Shown here: positions 11,350 to 23,002 of the stretch, in pieces
Layout: the number at the start of each line of letters is the position of its first letter
How positions within the stretch are numbered: position 1 is the first letter of the stretch
Source: Linanthus parryae
Taxonomy: Eukaryota > Streptophyta > Magnoliopsida > Ericales > Polemoniaceae
NCBI GenBank assembly: GCA_023055425.1
Contig: JALGPY010000010.1
Span: 54,101,665-54,165,664, forward strand
DNA length: 64,000 nt
Direction: 5' to 3'
Program-made: the position numbers and the translations under genes
The notes under the pieces: generated by a model
The model's input: only the letters and a program-made list of their open reading frames with translations
Database searches by the model: none
What the model was told of the DNA's origin: nothing

Positions 11350-12781
11350 TGTTGGAATAGGTGCCCTAGATGCAGTCTAATATTTAGTATGAACAATCTT
11401 ATTGGCTAGAATATTCATTTATTATATATTGTGAAATTTAATATAATGAAGTCCTTAGATACAATGTGTTATTTATCTTAAATATCCCTAGTCCATTATA
11501 TTGATGAATAGGACGATCAAATATAGACTAGTATGTGTGTAGAATGATATGGAGATATCAAGTTTAACACATGGGTATGCATTAGGAGTAATGGCATACT
11601 GGATTGACCCACAACGAGAAGGATACATTAGATTATGTTAAAGTCACAATCGCTTATTTAGTGCTAATATGATTGCAATCCTTAGACTTGAAGTCACTAG
11701 ATACTCTAGTTGTGAAATATCGTGCTTTGATGTTATCAAACGTGACACCCTAACTGGGTAATCATAAAGATAGCTATAGAGCATGATAGGAAGCAAGCTT
11801 AGAGATCGTAGTGATGTAGAGAGGATTTGTCGCTCCCACATAATGGGAGTAAATATCCACGGCCACTCGAGGGATGAGGCTTATTGAATGTCTGGCCAGA
11901 CTCAGATAAATCAATATGGAGATATTGATGTTATCTGCTTGCATAATCATATTCTCATGATCGAGGAACTATGGATTGGATATACGAGTGTGACTTTTTA
12001 TGTCTCGTGTCCAATCCGGATATGGAGACAAAGGGATAGTGCAATATGTGATATTGGGCACAAAGTTTTGTTGGGATCACTGACTTATTTCTATTAGTTG
12101 GGGTGCATGGATGTGTTGCTAGACACCACTCCATGTTAGTAATAAGTTACTACCAACTAAGTAGAAACCTATGGGGTCACACGTCAAATAGAGTAGAACT
12201 AGATTTGGGATTAATTAATATGATTAATTAATTAGAAGGATCACTTTTCAACACCTTGCAAACTTAGTAGGACTAATATTCAAGGAAGGGACTAATCCAA
12301 GTTCATGTAGAACTAGGAAGGGCCTTTATGTAGTAACAAGGAGTTGTTGGAGTATATAAAGGATGCTCTAGCTTCCTTCCCACTAATTTTAATGAACTTA
12401 ACATAAGTGAGTGGGAGAGAGAAAGCAAGAGAGAGAGAGCAAGAACACAAGCGCCGAAGCCCCTGCGTCCGCCCCACCTTCCCGTCGGATCAAAGAGAGG
12501 GCCGAACCCTCCCTTTGCCTCCTTGGTTGCTTGATTCTTTATTCCCTCTTCCTCCGGTCCAAGCTAGAACTTGAGAAGGAAGAATCTAGATCTCACCTCT
12601 AGACGTGGATCAACCGTAGAGACGAGGACATTATTCTTCGTTTGATCTCCCAAACCAAAAGGTACACATCTTCTATGTCCCTTAGCATGTTATGATGTCT
12701 CTTCCTGTGATCTTTGGTGGGCTTTGAGTAGGAATTAATTTTTTTGTTATTCCGCTGCGTTACCTACGTCAAAACCCAACA
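11350..12781 (+). repeat. 5' LTR of Copia element 2
   Basis: It starts TGTTGGAATAGG and ends CCCAACA, 1432 bp. It is related to element 1's LTR but clearly a different subfamily. TATATAAA lies at 12353-12360, and a CpG-rich block follows at about 12440-12510. Confidence 0.93.
12353..12360 (+). promoter_or_regulatory. TATA box in the 5' LTR of element 2
   Basis: TATATAAA occurs at the same relative place as in the other LTRs of this group and is also present at 40913-40920 in the 3' LTR. Confidence 0.65.
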
Positions 12782-12782
12782 G

Positions 12783-12794
12783 TGGTATCAGAGC
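12783..12794 (+). other. Primer-binding site (initiator tRNA-Met) of element 2
   Basis: TGGTATCAGAGC starts two bases after the LTR end. Confidence 0.93.
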
Positions 12795-14391
12795 CACATG
12801 TCGTAGTGCATAACATGATTTTATGTGTTACGATTTCAGTTCATACACCGTATTATTAATTTTATGCGAAAACTGAAATTAATTGGCATAGTAGATGCAA
12901 AATTGAATTTGATTCAATATAAACAAGATCTAATTTAACATTGGATGTTAGAATTGGTGAGTTTAATCACATAAGATGTGAATTATTGGGTTCTTGAAAA
13001 TTAGGGTTCATGGGCACATAGTTGAAAAATGGAGTTTTTCAATTATGGAAACAATTTTATGGAAACATCCATAAGGAAACAACCAAGCTTGGGAAACAAG
13101 GAAGGAAGGGAAGGAGACTAGGTCCGAAACCCTAGCCTTCTGCCCCTCCTCCTTGGGCCGGGCCACGTGGCGGGCGGCATTCCTCTTAGGGTTCGGCGCA
13201 TGCATGGGTTGGACCTCCTTGGACCGTTGTAACCCTAATTACCCAATTCAATTAAAATTGAACAAGCGCGTTAAAAATTGGTTTTAAGTGTATTATGTGC
13301 TTTTTTGCATGGTGGATGGATATGGCCTAGGTTGTGGATGTTTATTGCTTTGTGGTTTGGTTTACGGCCTGCGAGCTGATCCAATTAATGTAATAATTAA
13401 TTAGGTTTTACGGCCTGCGAGTCGTCTTTTCTCCTCGACATGTGAGGCTTTTATTATTTATTTATTCTAGATGTTAGGCTAGAATTAGAAATATTTATAT
13501 GATAGCCAAGAGCATGGAGAAGAAGACCGGAGAACCAAAGAAGCCAAAAGACGAAGAAGACACCCTACCCTAGGCGCGCGGCTATGGTGGAGCACATGGA
13601 GATGAGCTTGTCACTTTAGGGCAATTAGATATTATCATTGGCTTGATAGTATCTAGTCTAGGAGCCATATCTATGCCAAGTTTTTTTTTTTTTTTTTGTG
13701 GATGTTTATTATTTATGTCTTGTTATTTAGTTTTGTGTGTATGGCGATACTAGCAAAACGTTAACAAGATAATAATAAACAAGGATGATCTTTTATTGTG
13801 GATTGCCCAATCCAAATAAGTAGATCATGTTGATTGAATCAACCAAACAAATTAAGAATGATTAAGTCCCTCAAATAAAATATTGCGTTTTTCCTTCTCT
13901 TGCCAAAACACCCTTCTTGATAGGATTTATTAAAATTCAGGCTTGCTAAAGCAAGACGATTTTAATTTACCATGGTGTGTTGCGGACGACAAAAGCTAGT
14001 AATGTGTGTATGTTGAAGCAAGAGGTTGGAAGCAACTGGGTAAGACTCAAATGGATTGATGAACCTAGAGGCATGACAATTAGGAGTTATCCAAAGAATA
14101 AATAATAAAGACTTATTCACCTAATTGGAACAAGAGTTGCATGGGATGAAAGTGGAAAGGTTCCTACCTAAATAACCTATTCTTGGGTGACTTGCCAAAG
14201 CAAGCTCGAGAAGAAGTGAAAAGGGATCGTGGACCTACTAGAAAATATAATGATATATTCCGCATTAATGGTGAGGGCTATTAATCCGAGAAAAATAGTG
14301 GGAGCTATATTTAATGATCTAGCCATTGTTGTTTATAGTTAAATTGTTCAAAATACTAAAATTGCACATTTCTCGTTTTGTAGAATTCCAA
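12795..14391 (+). other. Untranslated leader of element 2
   Basis: About 1.6 kb of non-coding sequence related to element 1's leader, with a shorter GC-rich block at about 13120-13210 and a T17-type homopolymer near 13680-13697. No coding sequence is supported. Confidence 0.6.
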
Positions 14392-14730
14392 ATGGCAAAC
14401 AACAACGCATCGACTTCATCCCTACGATCTGTCCTTGAGAAGGATAAGCTGTCTAGAATAAATTCCCTTGACTGGTACAGAAACTTAAGGATTGTCCTTA
14501 AGCAACAAAAGAATTTGTACGTCTTGGACACTCCGATTCAAGAACCACCACATGATGAGTCTGTTCTAGCGGAAGTAAGGGCACGTCAGAAACATATTGA
14601 TGATTCTAATGACGTGACTTGCCTTATGCTTTGCACCATGACTGATGAGCTTCAGAAGCAGCACGAGAACATGGAGGCCTATGATATGAGCATACACTTG
14701 AAACAATTTTTTGAGGAACATGCAAGGCAT
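14392..14730 (+). pseudogene. gag: gag of element 2, first part, cut by N1
   Basis: The open frame starts at ATG 14392 (MANNNAS) and runs 113 codons with WYRNLRIVLKQ, as in element 1. The last codon (CAT, 14728-14730) continues in phase at 25583 after the N1 insertion and its GGCAT duplication. Gag was therefore open here when N1 landed. Upstream codons in the same frame (from 14326) are not conserved and are excluded. Confidence 0.88.
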
Positions 14731-14798
14731 TGAAAGTTTGAGTATGCAGATGTATAAGAAGCTAAGATAATCTAGACCGGGGGGGGGGGTGAATAGAG
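14731..14798 (-). repeat. Terminal LTR remnant of N1
   Basis: It matches the gag-proximal end of the other N1 LTRs (15981 and 24885 onward), including the G-run. It passes directly into mid-gag sequence, so most of this LTR and the intervening internal region have been deleted. Confidence 0.75.
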
Positions 14799-15930
14799 TA
14801 CCTCAATGTTCTTTTCAGAACTTTCATCATGCTTGTCCATGAAGCATAGATTGGCATGTTCTTCCTCAGACTCAGATTCACTAGAGCTACCTGAATCACT
14901 CCATGAAGCTATCATGGCTTTCTTTCTTCTGTCATGATCTTTCTTTTGAAAGCTCTTGCTTTTCTTGTGTGGACAATCTCTTATCAAGTTTCCTGCATCA
15001 CCGCATTCAAAGCAGTTCATCACTTTTGATTTGTGCTGTGAGGAGGACTTACCTTTGTAGTCCTTGCTACCTGGATGATCTATGCCTTTCTCTGTTGAAA
15101 TATTTGTTTCCAAAGTTTTTCTTCATTTTGAGAATCCTTGTCAAGGCTTTGGAAATTAAGGCAATTGGATCTTCATCATCACCATCCTCAGTTTCGAGGC
15201 TTTGTGTTCTCTCATTCTCTTTGGCTTTGAGGCCTATGTTCTTGACACCATCTTGGAGTTCTCCATCAACTTCATTCATAGATATCTCATGTGTCAGGAG
15301 CTTCCCTTGTAGGTCATCAAGTTGTAAAGTTGAGAGATTCTGAGCTTCTTCAATGGCTGTGGTCTTTGGTTCCCATTTTGCTTTTCGAAGACTTATAAGA
15401 ATCTTCCTCACCTTTTCTTCATTGGAAAAATGTTTTCCCAGTGAGTCAAGGTTGTTAATAATATCAGTGAATCTCTTGAACATTTCTCTGATAGACTCAT
15501 CTGCATTCATCTTGAACAACTCATATTGTCTGAGATAAATGTTGATCTTGGTTTTCTTGACTTGACTGGTTCCTGAAAAGGTAACCACAATTTTATCCCA
15601 GATTTCTTTAGCAGTTGTGCATCCGGAGATCCTATTGAATTCATCTGTACTCAAAGCACAATACAAAATGTTAATAGCCTTGTAGTTCTTAGAAAATTGC
15701 TCTAATTCAGAAGATGAGAGTGAGTCTTTTGTTTTGGGAGTTTTGATCCCATCTTTCTCTGTGTAGAAAGTATGAGGTCCATTTTGGATAATGGTCCAAA
15801 ACTCTAGATCTTGATCAATAATGAACATTTTCATAAGAGATTTCCAGTGAGAAAAATTTTCTCCACAGAATAGAGGAGGTCTGTTAGAAGCTCTTCCCTG
15901 TGAGAAACCACCATCACCTGCAGTACTCAT
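14799..15930 (-). pseudogene. gag: Second gag copy in N1, 5' part
   Basis: It starts at minus-strand ATG 15930 (MSTAGDGGFSQGR); the frame is open upstream to 15966, but this is the start matched in N2. It holds a UBN2-type Copia Gag domain (motifs CTTAKEIWDKI and YLRQYELFKMN), a frameshift near 15110, then a CCHC knuckle beginning CFECG and an acidic serine stretch. It stops where gag joins the LTR remnant. The first gag copy of N1 lies at 23003-24836. This copy keeps its start codon while the other has lost it. Confidence 0.85.
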
Positions 15931-15966
15931 GATCACCAGATGGTTAAATCTTATACATTGATACAA

Positions 15967-15978
15967 GCTCTGATACTA
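15967..15978 (-). other. Internal primer-binding site in N1
   Basis: Minus strand TAGTATCAGAGC follows the full LTR. It is a one-base variant of the tRNA-Met site and shows that this LTR is followed by an internal region as well as preceded by one. Confidence 0.75.
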
Positions 15979-15980
15979 AT

Positions 15981-17282
15981 TGAAAGTGTGAGTATGCATA
16001 TGTATAAGCAGCTAAGATACTCTAAAAGGGGGTGGGGGTCGAAAAGAGTATGCCAACTTTTTTCAAAACTTGATAGGAAGATGAAAACTTGTGCAAACAA
16101 TGAAGTTCAAGGCCTTGAAGGCTAGTTAAAGCCTTTGAAGAAGATGCAGAAAGTAAAGAGAAAGTATGTCTTTTTCAAGACCTTGAAAACAAGTTCAAAC
16201 CCTTGAAAAATAAATAGTTTTTGTGTGCTGCAAAAGCTATGAAAGTGAATGAACTGAAAAAGTAGAAGACAAGTGATTTAAAAAGTTCAGTCCACCTGGA
16301 CCTACGTCTCTACCTTAGGGATTAGATCCCTGCATGATTTTCAACTCAATTCTTATTAATCAAAAGCTAAGCCCTAGAACTCAAGTCCAGAGAGTTCCCT
16401 TACTTTGTTACAGCTTGTGGTTTTTCCTAACCTGTCTCGTACCTTCTCTAGCTAACTGATTAACTAAGAATTCTCTATTGTTCACTTTGAACAATCCTTG
16501 AAAATAGATGTAGAAATAATATAGAAATGATCTACAAATATAGCTATATACAGAAGAACACCAAAACTGCAGTGAAAATGCAGTGAACTTCTGTGAATGG
16601 ATTGGAAGAATGATGAACTTATTTGATGCTTGTGAATCAAGCTATTTCTCTGTTTTGCCCGTTGAGTATTGTGTCTTGTTGCTTCGGATTTGAGCTCTAT
16701 TTAAACTTCAAACAGCTCTGCAAATCTCCCCAGATTTTTAGCAACAAACTTCCTATTTTGTAGGCAACATATTTTGACTACTTTGAAATTTTCTCCAACG
16801 GTTGGATGATCACAATCTTCAGATATTTTGTTGTAATCTTTCATTTAAAAACCATGAGAAGCTTTCATATCCATCTGATTTATCATATGATCAAAGTGTC
16901 CAACTATTTCCAAGTCTGCAGCAATTCAGTTTAGGAAACAATCCTGCAAAACTTAGAAAAAAGATTTCCTGCATTATCATGGTCAAACAGATGATATCTT
17001 ATGATCAAAACATGTTAGAAAATTTTGTCTTTCATCATCTAATAACAAATAATCAAGAATATGAGAGAGAGAGAGAGTAAATAAACACAGAGAGTTTGCA
17101 GAAAACTCCCCCTGAGAGTGTGCATACAGGTTAAGCAGTTTCAAGGCTTTGAATCCAGTTTCAAGGCCTTGAAAGTTGCTAAACTATTTTCTAGCCTCTG
17201 AGACTGATTCGAGGCTTTGAAAGCTGGTTCAAGGCCTTGAAATAGCCAAGCTATTTCAAGTCTTGCACAACCTGATCTTTCA
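15981..17282 (-). repeat. Central full-length LTR of N1
   Basis: This 1302-bp LTR (minus strand, TGAAAG to CTTTCA) has a PPT on its upstream side and a PBS on its downstream side. It contains three exact CAAGGCCTTG palindromes (16108, 17162, 17230) and several near copies, a GA repeat near 17064, and a G-run framed by a short inverted repeat near 16010-16050. Confidence 0.9.
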
Positions 17283-17296
17283 ATCTCCCCCTTGAT
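17283..17296 (-). other. Polypurine tract of N1
   Basis: Minus strand ATCAAGGGGGAGAT lies directly upstream of the LTR start. The same word precedes the N2 3' LTR (35989-35999). Confidence 0.8.
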
Positions 17297-17596
17297 GAAA
17301 GACAAAACCAAATTATGTTTGATCCTTAGTCTCTGCAAAATAACTGATTAGATCACAATTTATAACACAATGTTTCCAAAAAGATCCAACTTATTCATAA
17401 TACCAACAGAAACTTAAATAAATCAGCAAATAGCAAATAAACCAAATAAACCTAAGAGCTAAAAGCCTAGAATTTCTCCCCCTTTTTGACTTTCATCAAA
17501 AAGAAAGAAGATGTTGGATCAAGTGTCTGGAAAATTTTGAAAACTTAAAAGAAAAACTTTGAAGAAGAGAGAATGGGGAAGAAAGAATAGGCAAGA

Positions 17597-19329
17597 TTAA
17601 GAGGTTGGATCTTCATCTTGTTCTTGATCTCCTTCCTCTTTCTCATTGTCTTCTTCATCAGTCTTGTCCTGCTCTTCATGTTCCTCTGCATTCCCACCAA
17701 CAACAATTGCTTCTTCAGTCTTGTCCTTTGAAGCCTTTGGAGATTTCTTTTTCTTCTTCAAGGTAATCAGCAGTTCATCTGATTCAGGGCTATTGGCTTC
17801 ATCTTCTTCTTGTGATGCCTGCTCTGCTACCTGCTTTCCCTTGTTTGAAACTGGAGTAGCTTCTTCCTAGTCTGAATGCTCACTAGGAAAATCCTTGTCA
17901 GAGTCTCCTTTCTTTATTCCTTCAGCATCCTCAAGAACATCAATCAAAGCCATGCTTCTGTAGATGCTTTCCACCATGTACTTGACTTGTCCCAAATCAC
18001 TCTCCAGTCAAAAAATAGTTGCTTTGACATCCTCCATGTCCAGCTCCAAACCATCAAGTCTCTGATTGTCTGTTGGCTGAGAAGTCTGACTTAAAGTGGG
18101 AGTCAAGGTCTTGGGCTTAGAAAACTTCTGTGCACCTAGTTCTGCTTCAGTCAAGTCTGAGTAAAGTTTCCAAACTTTCTCTTTTGTCTTCACAACTCCA
18201 ATGTTCTCAAAGCTTTCTCATTGAGTACCCCAAATCCAGATGTCACTGATTCCTCTCCAGTAGTTGGAATCTCAAAGTGTTCAAAGAACAAAGTGAGCAA
18301 GTTTGCATAGGGCAGAGGGTGAATCCTTTTACTGGTAAGACTAAAGAGCATGTATTCAATCACTAGTTTTGGAAGATCAATCTCATAGCCATGCATAACC
18401 AGATATATGTTGTGCAAAATTCTCTGAGTCACCAACTATCTAGAGTGCTCTCTGGGAAAGACACATCTAACCAGTATGGTATGAAGGACTTTGGCTTCAA
18501 CATTCAACACAGAATGTGTTAACTGTTTGGCTGAGGCGGAGATGTTTGGAAGAAATAACTCTTCTTTGGCTAGCTCCAAGGTTTCTGACTTTGGTGGATG
18601 GTTGCTAGTATCATACCTCTTTAGACACCCTAACACATTGGAAAACTCAGAGTGATCCAATTAAATTACTATCCCAACAACTTTAGTTTTGTTCAGCAAG
18701 TGTGCAGTTCTCTTAACTTGGGTCAGGTTCAGGTAGAAGAGTCCGGCGAGACTAGGATAGGCTAATTCTCTAGGATTCAGCATACACCACAAAGAACTCT
18801 TCTTCAACATAGAGATGCACTTAAGTTTCATGTGTTCCATCACATGATTATTAACCAAATTGCAGAAACCAATAGATCTTGAAGCAAAACCATCTAACCA
18901 CTGACCTTTAGAGATGTTTGCGACAAACCAAGTCTCATATGGTACTGTGTTCTTTTTTGAGGCTTGTGAATAGATCTGCAGTGCCTTCTCCAATTGTCCT
19001 TCTGGTTATGATTCTGTCACCTTTCCTTTCCCCTTTTCTGCCTGAGTTACTTTCTTCTTCACCTTCTTTGAACTGGTAGGCTCTGTTTCTAGTTGCTTTT
19101 CTGTAACAGCTTTCTGCTTCTTTTGCTTTTCTGAAGATGAGGTTGTAACCTTCTTGACCTTATTCTTTGGTGGAGGAAGATCTTGGACTGCCTCTCCACT
19201 AGGAGTTCTGGAGCTAGAGTCCCCACTGACTTCTTGAACCTCTTCAACTGCTGCTTTTCTTTTCTTCTCTGAGACAGGTTTTGAACCTCCGGCCATCTTG
19301 ATTCTGTCTGAGGCTCTTCTTGTGCTCAT
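17597..19329 (-). pseudogene. Extra ORF of N1 between RNase H and LTR (plant transposon protein-like)
   Basis: The frame of about 577 codons starts at 19329 (MSTRRASDRIK). It has a basic, Lys/Ser-rich N-terminal part, then a globular domain with motifs FYLNL, KQLTHSVLN and LPYANLLTLFFEHF, and an acidic tail ending at a stop at 17597-17599. The domain resembles the 'putative plant transposon protein' family (PF20167-like; from memory). Three in-frame stops lie at 19006, 18661 and 18436, with a frameshift near 18190. The homologue in N2 (33817-35540) has the same layout and length. I see no signal peptide or membrane segment, so a classical envelope role is not supported. The product's function is unknown. 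Confidence 0.8.
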
Positions 19330-19756
19330 TAGGGTTTGGGAGAAGAATAGATAGAGGTGGAGTGATACGGAATGAACGAGAAGAGAAGAAGATAAATACT
19401 GAAAGAGTTTTATTTGATTCTCAAAATATTTGCAATGATCAGAGTGATTTCAAAACTTTTATGCCCTTGGAAAATAGAATATACTAATACTATTTTTGGC
19501 TAAATCAAATTTTTGAAAAGGGTATGGGCTATGTTAGGAAAATATCTACAGAGATATCACCCAACATAGAATGATCCAAGATTATTAACTATCAGTGTAG
19601 TAGACTTATTTTCAAGGATTTGAAAAGGCTTTCAAGGTCTTGAAAAATTGTAACACTGCAACAAGTAAAAGTCAAGGCCTTTAACTGATTGTCAAGGCTT
19701 TGAAACTGAGTTCAAACCTTTGGAAACACGTACATCTTACCTTTCTTACCTGATGC

Positions 19757-21330
19757 TCCCCCTAAACCAATGCACTTTTATTTAGCATTCCGAATTCCAG
19801 TCTTAGAACTGTGAACCTTTCATATGCTAATGGTTTGGTGAAGATATCTGCAATTTTCATGTTAGTAGCAACGAATTCAAGAACAATATCACCTTTCTCA
19901 GCATGATCTCAGATGAAGTGGTATGTGACATCAATGTGCTTGGTTCTTGAGTGTTGCACTGGATTCTTTGTAATTGAAATTGCACTAGTGTTGTCACACT
20001 TAATAGGTATGCCCCTGAAGTCAAATCCAAGGTCTCTTAGCTATTGAGAAATCCATAACACTTGTGAGAAACATGCTCCTGCAGCTATATATTCAGCTTC
20101 AGCTGTTGATTGAGAAACTGAATTCTGTTTCTTGGAATGTCAACTGATTAATGATGATCCAATGAATTGGCAAGTTCCTGAAGTAATTTTTCTATCAACC
20201 TTGTAACCTGCAAAGTCAGCATCTGAAAAACCATGTAAAGATAAGTTATAATGTCTTGGATAACAAAGCCCTAAGTCTTTGGTACCATTGAGATATCTGA
20301 ATATTCTCTTCACAACCGTCAAGTGTGATTCTTTTGGATCAGCTTGAAATATAGCACACATACACACAATAAACATAATATCTGGTCTGCTTGCTGTCAG
20401 ATAGAGTAATGATCCAATCATGCCTCTATACTCTTTTACATTGACACTCTTACCAGATTCATCATTGTCTAAGGATAGTGTAGAGCTCATAGGAGTCTTG
20501 GCTTCCTTACATTGAGCCATGCTATATTTATTTAGTAAGTCTCTTGTTTAATTGCTTTGATGCAGAAAGATACCCTTCTTCAATTGATGTATTTGAAGTC
20601 CTAGGAAGAAGTTCAACTCTCCCATCATGCTCATCTCAAATTCTCTTCTCATAAGACTTGAGAATTCTCTGCACAATTGATCATTAGTAGTTCCAAACGA
20701 TATATCATCAACATATATCTGAACTACAAGTAAATCTTTATCATGATTCTTAATGAAAAGAATCTTGTCTACTAAACCTCTTTTGAAATCATTTTCAAGT
20801 AAAAACTTTGACAATCTTTCATACCAAGCTCTTGGAGCTTGTTTCAAACCATAAAGAGCTTTGTCAAGTTTGTAAACATGATTTGAAAACTTGTCATTTT
20901 CAAAACCAGGTGGTTGTGCAACATAAACTTCTTCTTGCAAATAGCCATTCAAGAAAGCACACTTCACATCCATTTGAAACAGTTTCACGTTCTTGTAAGA
21001 TGCAAATGCAAGAAAAACTCTAATTGCTTCTAACCTGGAAACTGGAGCAAAAGTTTCCTCATAAACAATACCTTCTTCTTTATTCTAACCTTGAGAAACT
21101 AACCTTGCTTTTTTTCTGATCACATTGCCACTTTCATCCAACTTATTTCTGAATACCCATCTGGTACCAATGATAGATTGGTTTGAAGGTGCAGGAACAA
21201 GGTTCCAAACCTTATTCCTTTCAAACTCATCGAGTTCACTTTGCATAGAAATGATCCAGTCTGCTTCTTGTTAAGCTTCTTTCATATTTTTGGTTCTACA
21301 AGAGAAATAAAAGCATTAAAAGCACATAAG
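19757..21330 (-). pseudogene. pol: RT and RNase H of N1
   Basis: Minus-strand Copia RT with the motif MDVKCAFLNGYLQEEVYVAQ in an open block at 20988-20548 and YVDD encoded at 20704-20715, then RNase H at 20520-19757 (YRGMIGSLLYLT, DADFAGYKVDR). The frame is broken by stops near 21090, 20548 and 20140 and by further lesions. It ends with the family C-terminus LNKSALV just before the spacer leading to the extra ORF. Confidence 0.85.
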
Positions 21331-21660
21331 TTCATCATATGTGATCTAGTTTGTGTACCAGTGGTTGGATCTGATATGATATTATCAGCTGGATGGGATG
21401 AGAGATGTTTGAATCTCTTTCTTGGAGACAAAGGTTCAGGTTCTCCATAGATCTTCTCTGGTCTTGAAGTAGTGGCTTTGTCACTTGAATCCTTCTGATC
21501 ATCTTTTTCAAGGCTTTGAGCTTTACTTTCAAGGCCTTGAGCACCATTTTCAAGGTCTTGAAAATGTCTTCTATTCTCTTCTGAGCCTTCCTTGAATCCT
21601 AGTGGATTCTCAGTCTATTCCTCTGATTCATGCTTGTTCAAATTCAAGTCTGCAAAACTT

Positions 21661-22971
21661 TCACTCAAAGAACCACCATAGCTTTCCATCAAAAATAACA
21701 TGAATGCTCTCTTCAACCAGTTTGGTTCTTTTATTGTAAACTCTATAATATTTTCTATTCAGAGAGTAACCAAGAAATATACCTTCATCACTTCTTGCAT
21801 CAAACTTACCAACAATGTCTCTTCCATTGTTATGGATAAAACAAGTACATCCAAAGGGTCTGAGGTATGAAATGTTTGGCTTCCTACCTTTGAATAGTTC
21901 ATAGGGGGTCTTCTTCAGAATAGGTCTGATCAAGCACATGTTCAAAATATAGTTTGCTGTATTCACAGATTCTGCCCAATAATATTTTGGCAGCTTGTTC
22001 TCATGAAGCATTATTCTTGACATATCTTCAAGAGTCCTGTTCTTTCTTTCAACAACACCATTCTGTTGAGGAGTTCTTGGAGCAGAAAAGTTGTGAGTAA
22101 TAACATGCTTATCACAGAATAAATCAAATTCTAACAGATCAAATTCTCTACCATGATCACTTCTGATTGAAGCTACAGGTAGGTTTGTCAAGTTTTGAAG
22201 TTCTCTGCAAAGCTTTGAAAAATCAGAGAGTGCTTCAGATTTTTCTTTGAGAAACATAACCCAAGTATATCTAGAAAAATCATCTACAACAACTAGCATA
22301 TACCTTTTACCTTTTGGAGTAGGAGTCCTCATAGGACCACAGAGATCCATATGAAGTAATTCAATATGTCTAGTTGTACTTACAAATTTCTTTGTCTTGA
22401 AGGAACTTCTGGTCTGTTTTCCTTGTGCACAGGCTTTGCACATTTCATCTTCTTTGAACTTGATGGATGGCAATCCTCTTACCAAGTCCTTGGAAATAAA
22501 CTTGTTCAAAGTGTGCAAACTGATATGACCAAGTTTCATGTGCCAAAGCTTTGAATCCTCTTTCAAGGCCTTGAGACACTTCAAACTTTCACCTGCAACT
22601 TTGTTAGTCTGAAAAGTATAAACATTGTTTGATCTAGAGGCTGTGAGAATGCAACATCCTGATTTCTCATTTTGCACCACACACTTCTCTTTATCAAAGA
22701 TAAATTTGTCTCCATTATCACAAAGCTGAAATACACTAAGCAAATTAAATTTCAATCCTTCAACTAGATACAAATCAGAAATGAAGTTTTCAGAATTTGT
22801 ACCGACTTTTCCAATACCAAGGATATTGCATTTGTCTTTGTCACCAAGTGTTATTGAACCTTCTGATTGCTCCTTCAATTCTGAGAATAGAGATCTCTTT
22901 CCACTCATGTGTCTTGAGCAACCACTGTCCATGAACCATTTCTGTTCTTTGACACTGGTGACAACCTGCAA
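21661..22971 (-). CDS. pol: Protease and integrase of N1, open 436-codon block
   Basis: This open minus-strand frame carries the protease motif MDSGCSRHMSG (catalytic Asp near residue 15), a complete HHCC zinc finger, and an integrase core with MDLCGP, RSDHGREF and VERKNR, so all three catalytic acidic residues are present. A frameshift at its end separates it from the RT part. It is a fragment of a polyprotein, not a stand-alone gene. Two CAAGGCCTTG palindromes lie in or near it (22564 inside, 21530 just downstream). Confidence 0.85.
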   Translation of the reverse strand: MQVVTSVKEQKWFMDSGCSRHMSGKRSLFSELKEQSEGSITLGDKDKCNILGIGKVGTNSENFISDLYLVEGLKFNLLSVFQLCDNGDKFIFDKEKCVVQNEKSGCCILTASRSNNVYTFQTNKVAGESLKCLKALKEDSKLWHMKLGHISLHTLNKFISKDLVRGLPSIKFKEDEMCKACAQGKQTRSSFKTKKFVSTTRHIELLHMDLCGPMRTPTPKGKRYMLVVVDDFSRYTWVMFLKEKSEALSDFSKLCRELQNLTNLPVASIRSDHGREFDLLEFDLFCDKHVITHNFSAPRTPQQNGVVERKNRTLEDMSRIMLHENKLPKYYWAESVNTANYILNMCLIRPILKKTPYELFKGRKPNISYLRPFGCTCFIHNNGRDIVGKFDARSDEGIFLGYSLNRKYYRVYNKRTKLVEESIHVIFDGKLWWFFE

Positions 22972-23002
22972 ACACCAATCACTTCCTTACCAAGCTGTTA
23001 GA

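Noticed and set aside
14903..15343. Plus-strand 146-codon frame
   Set aside because: Complement of the N1 gag copy, which carries recognisable motifs on the minus strand.
17646..17870. Plus-strand Ser/Phe-rich frame
   Set aside because: It is the complement of the acidic tail of the N1 extra ORF.
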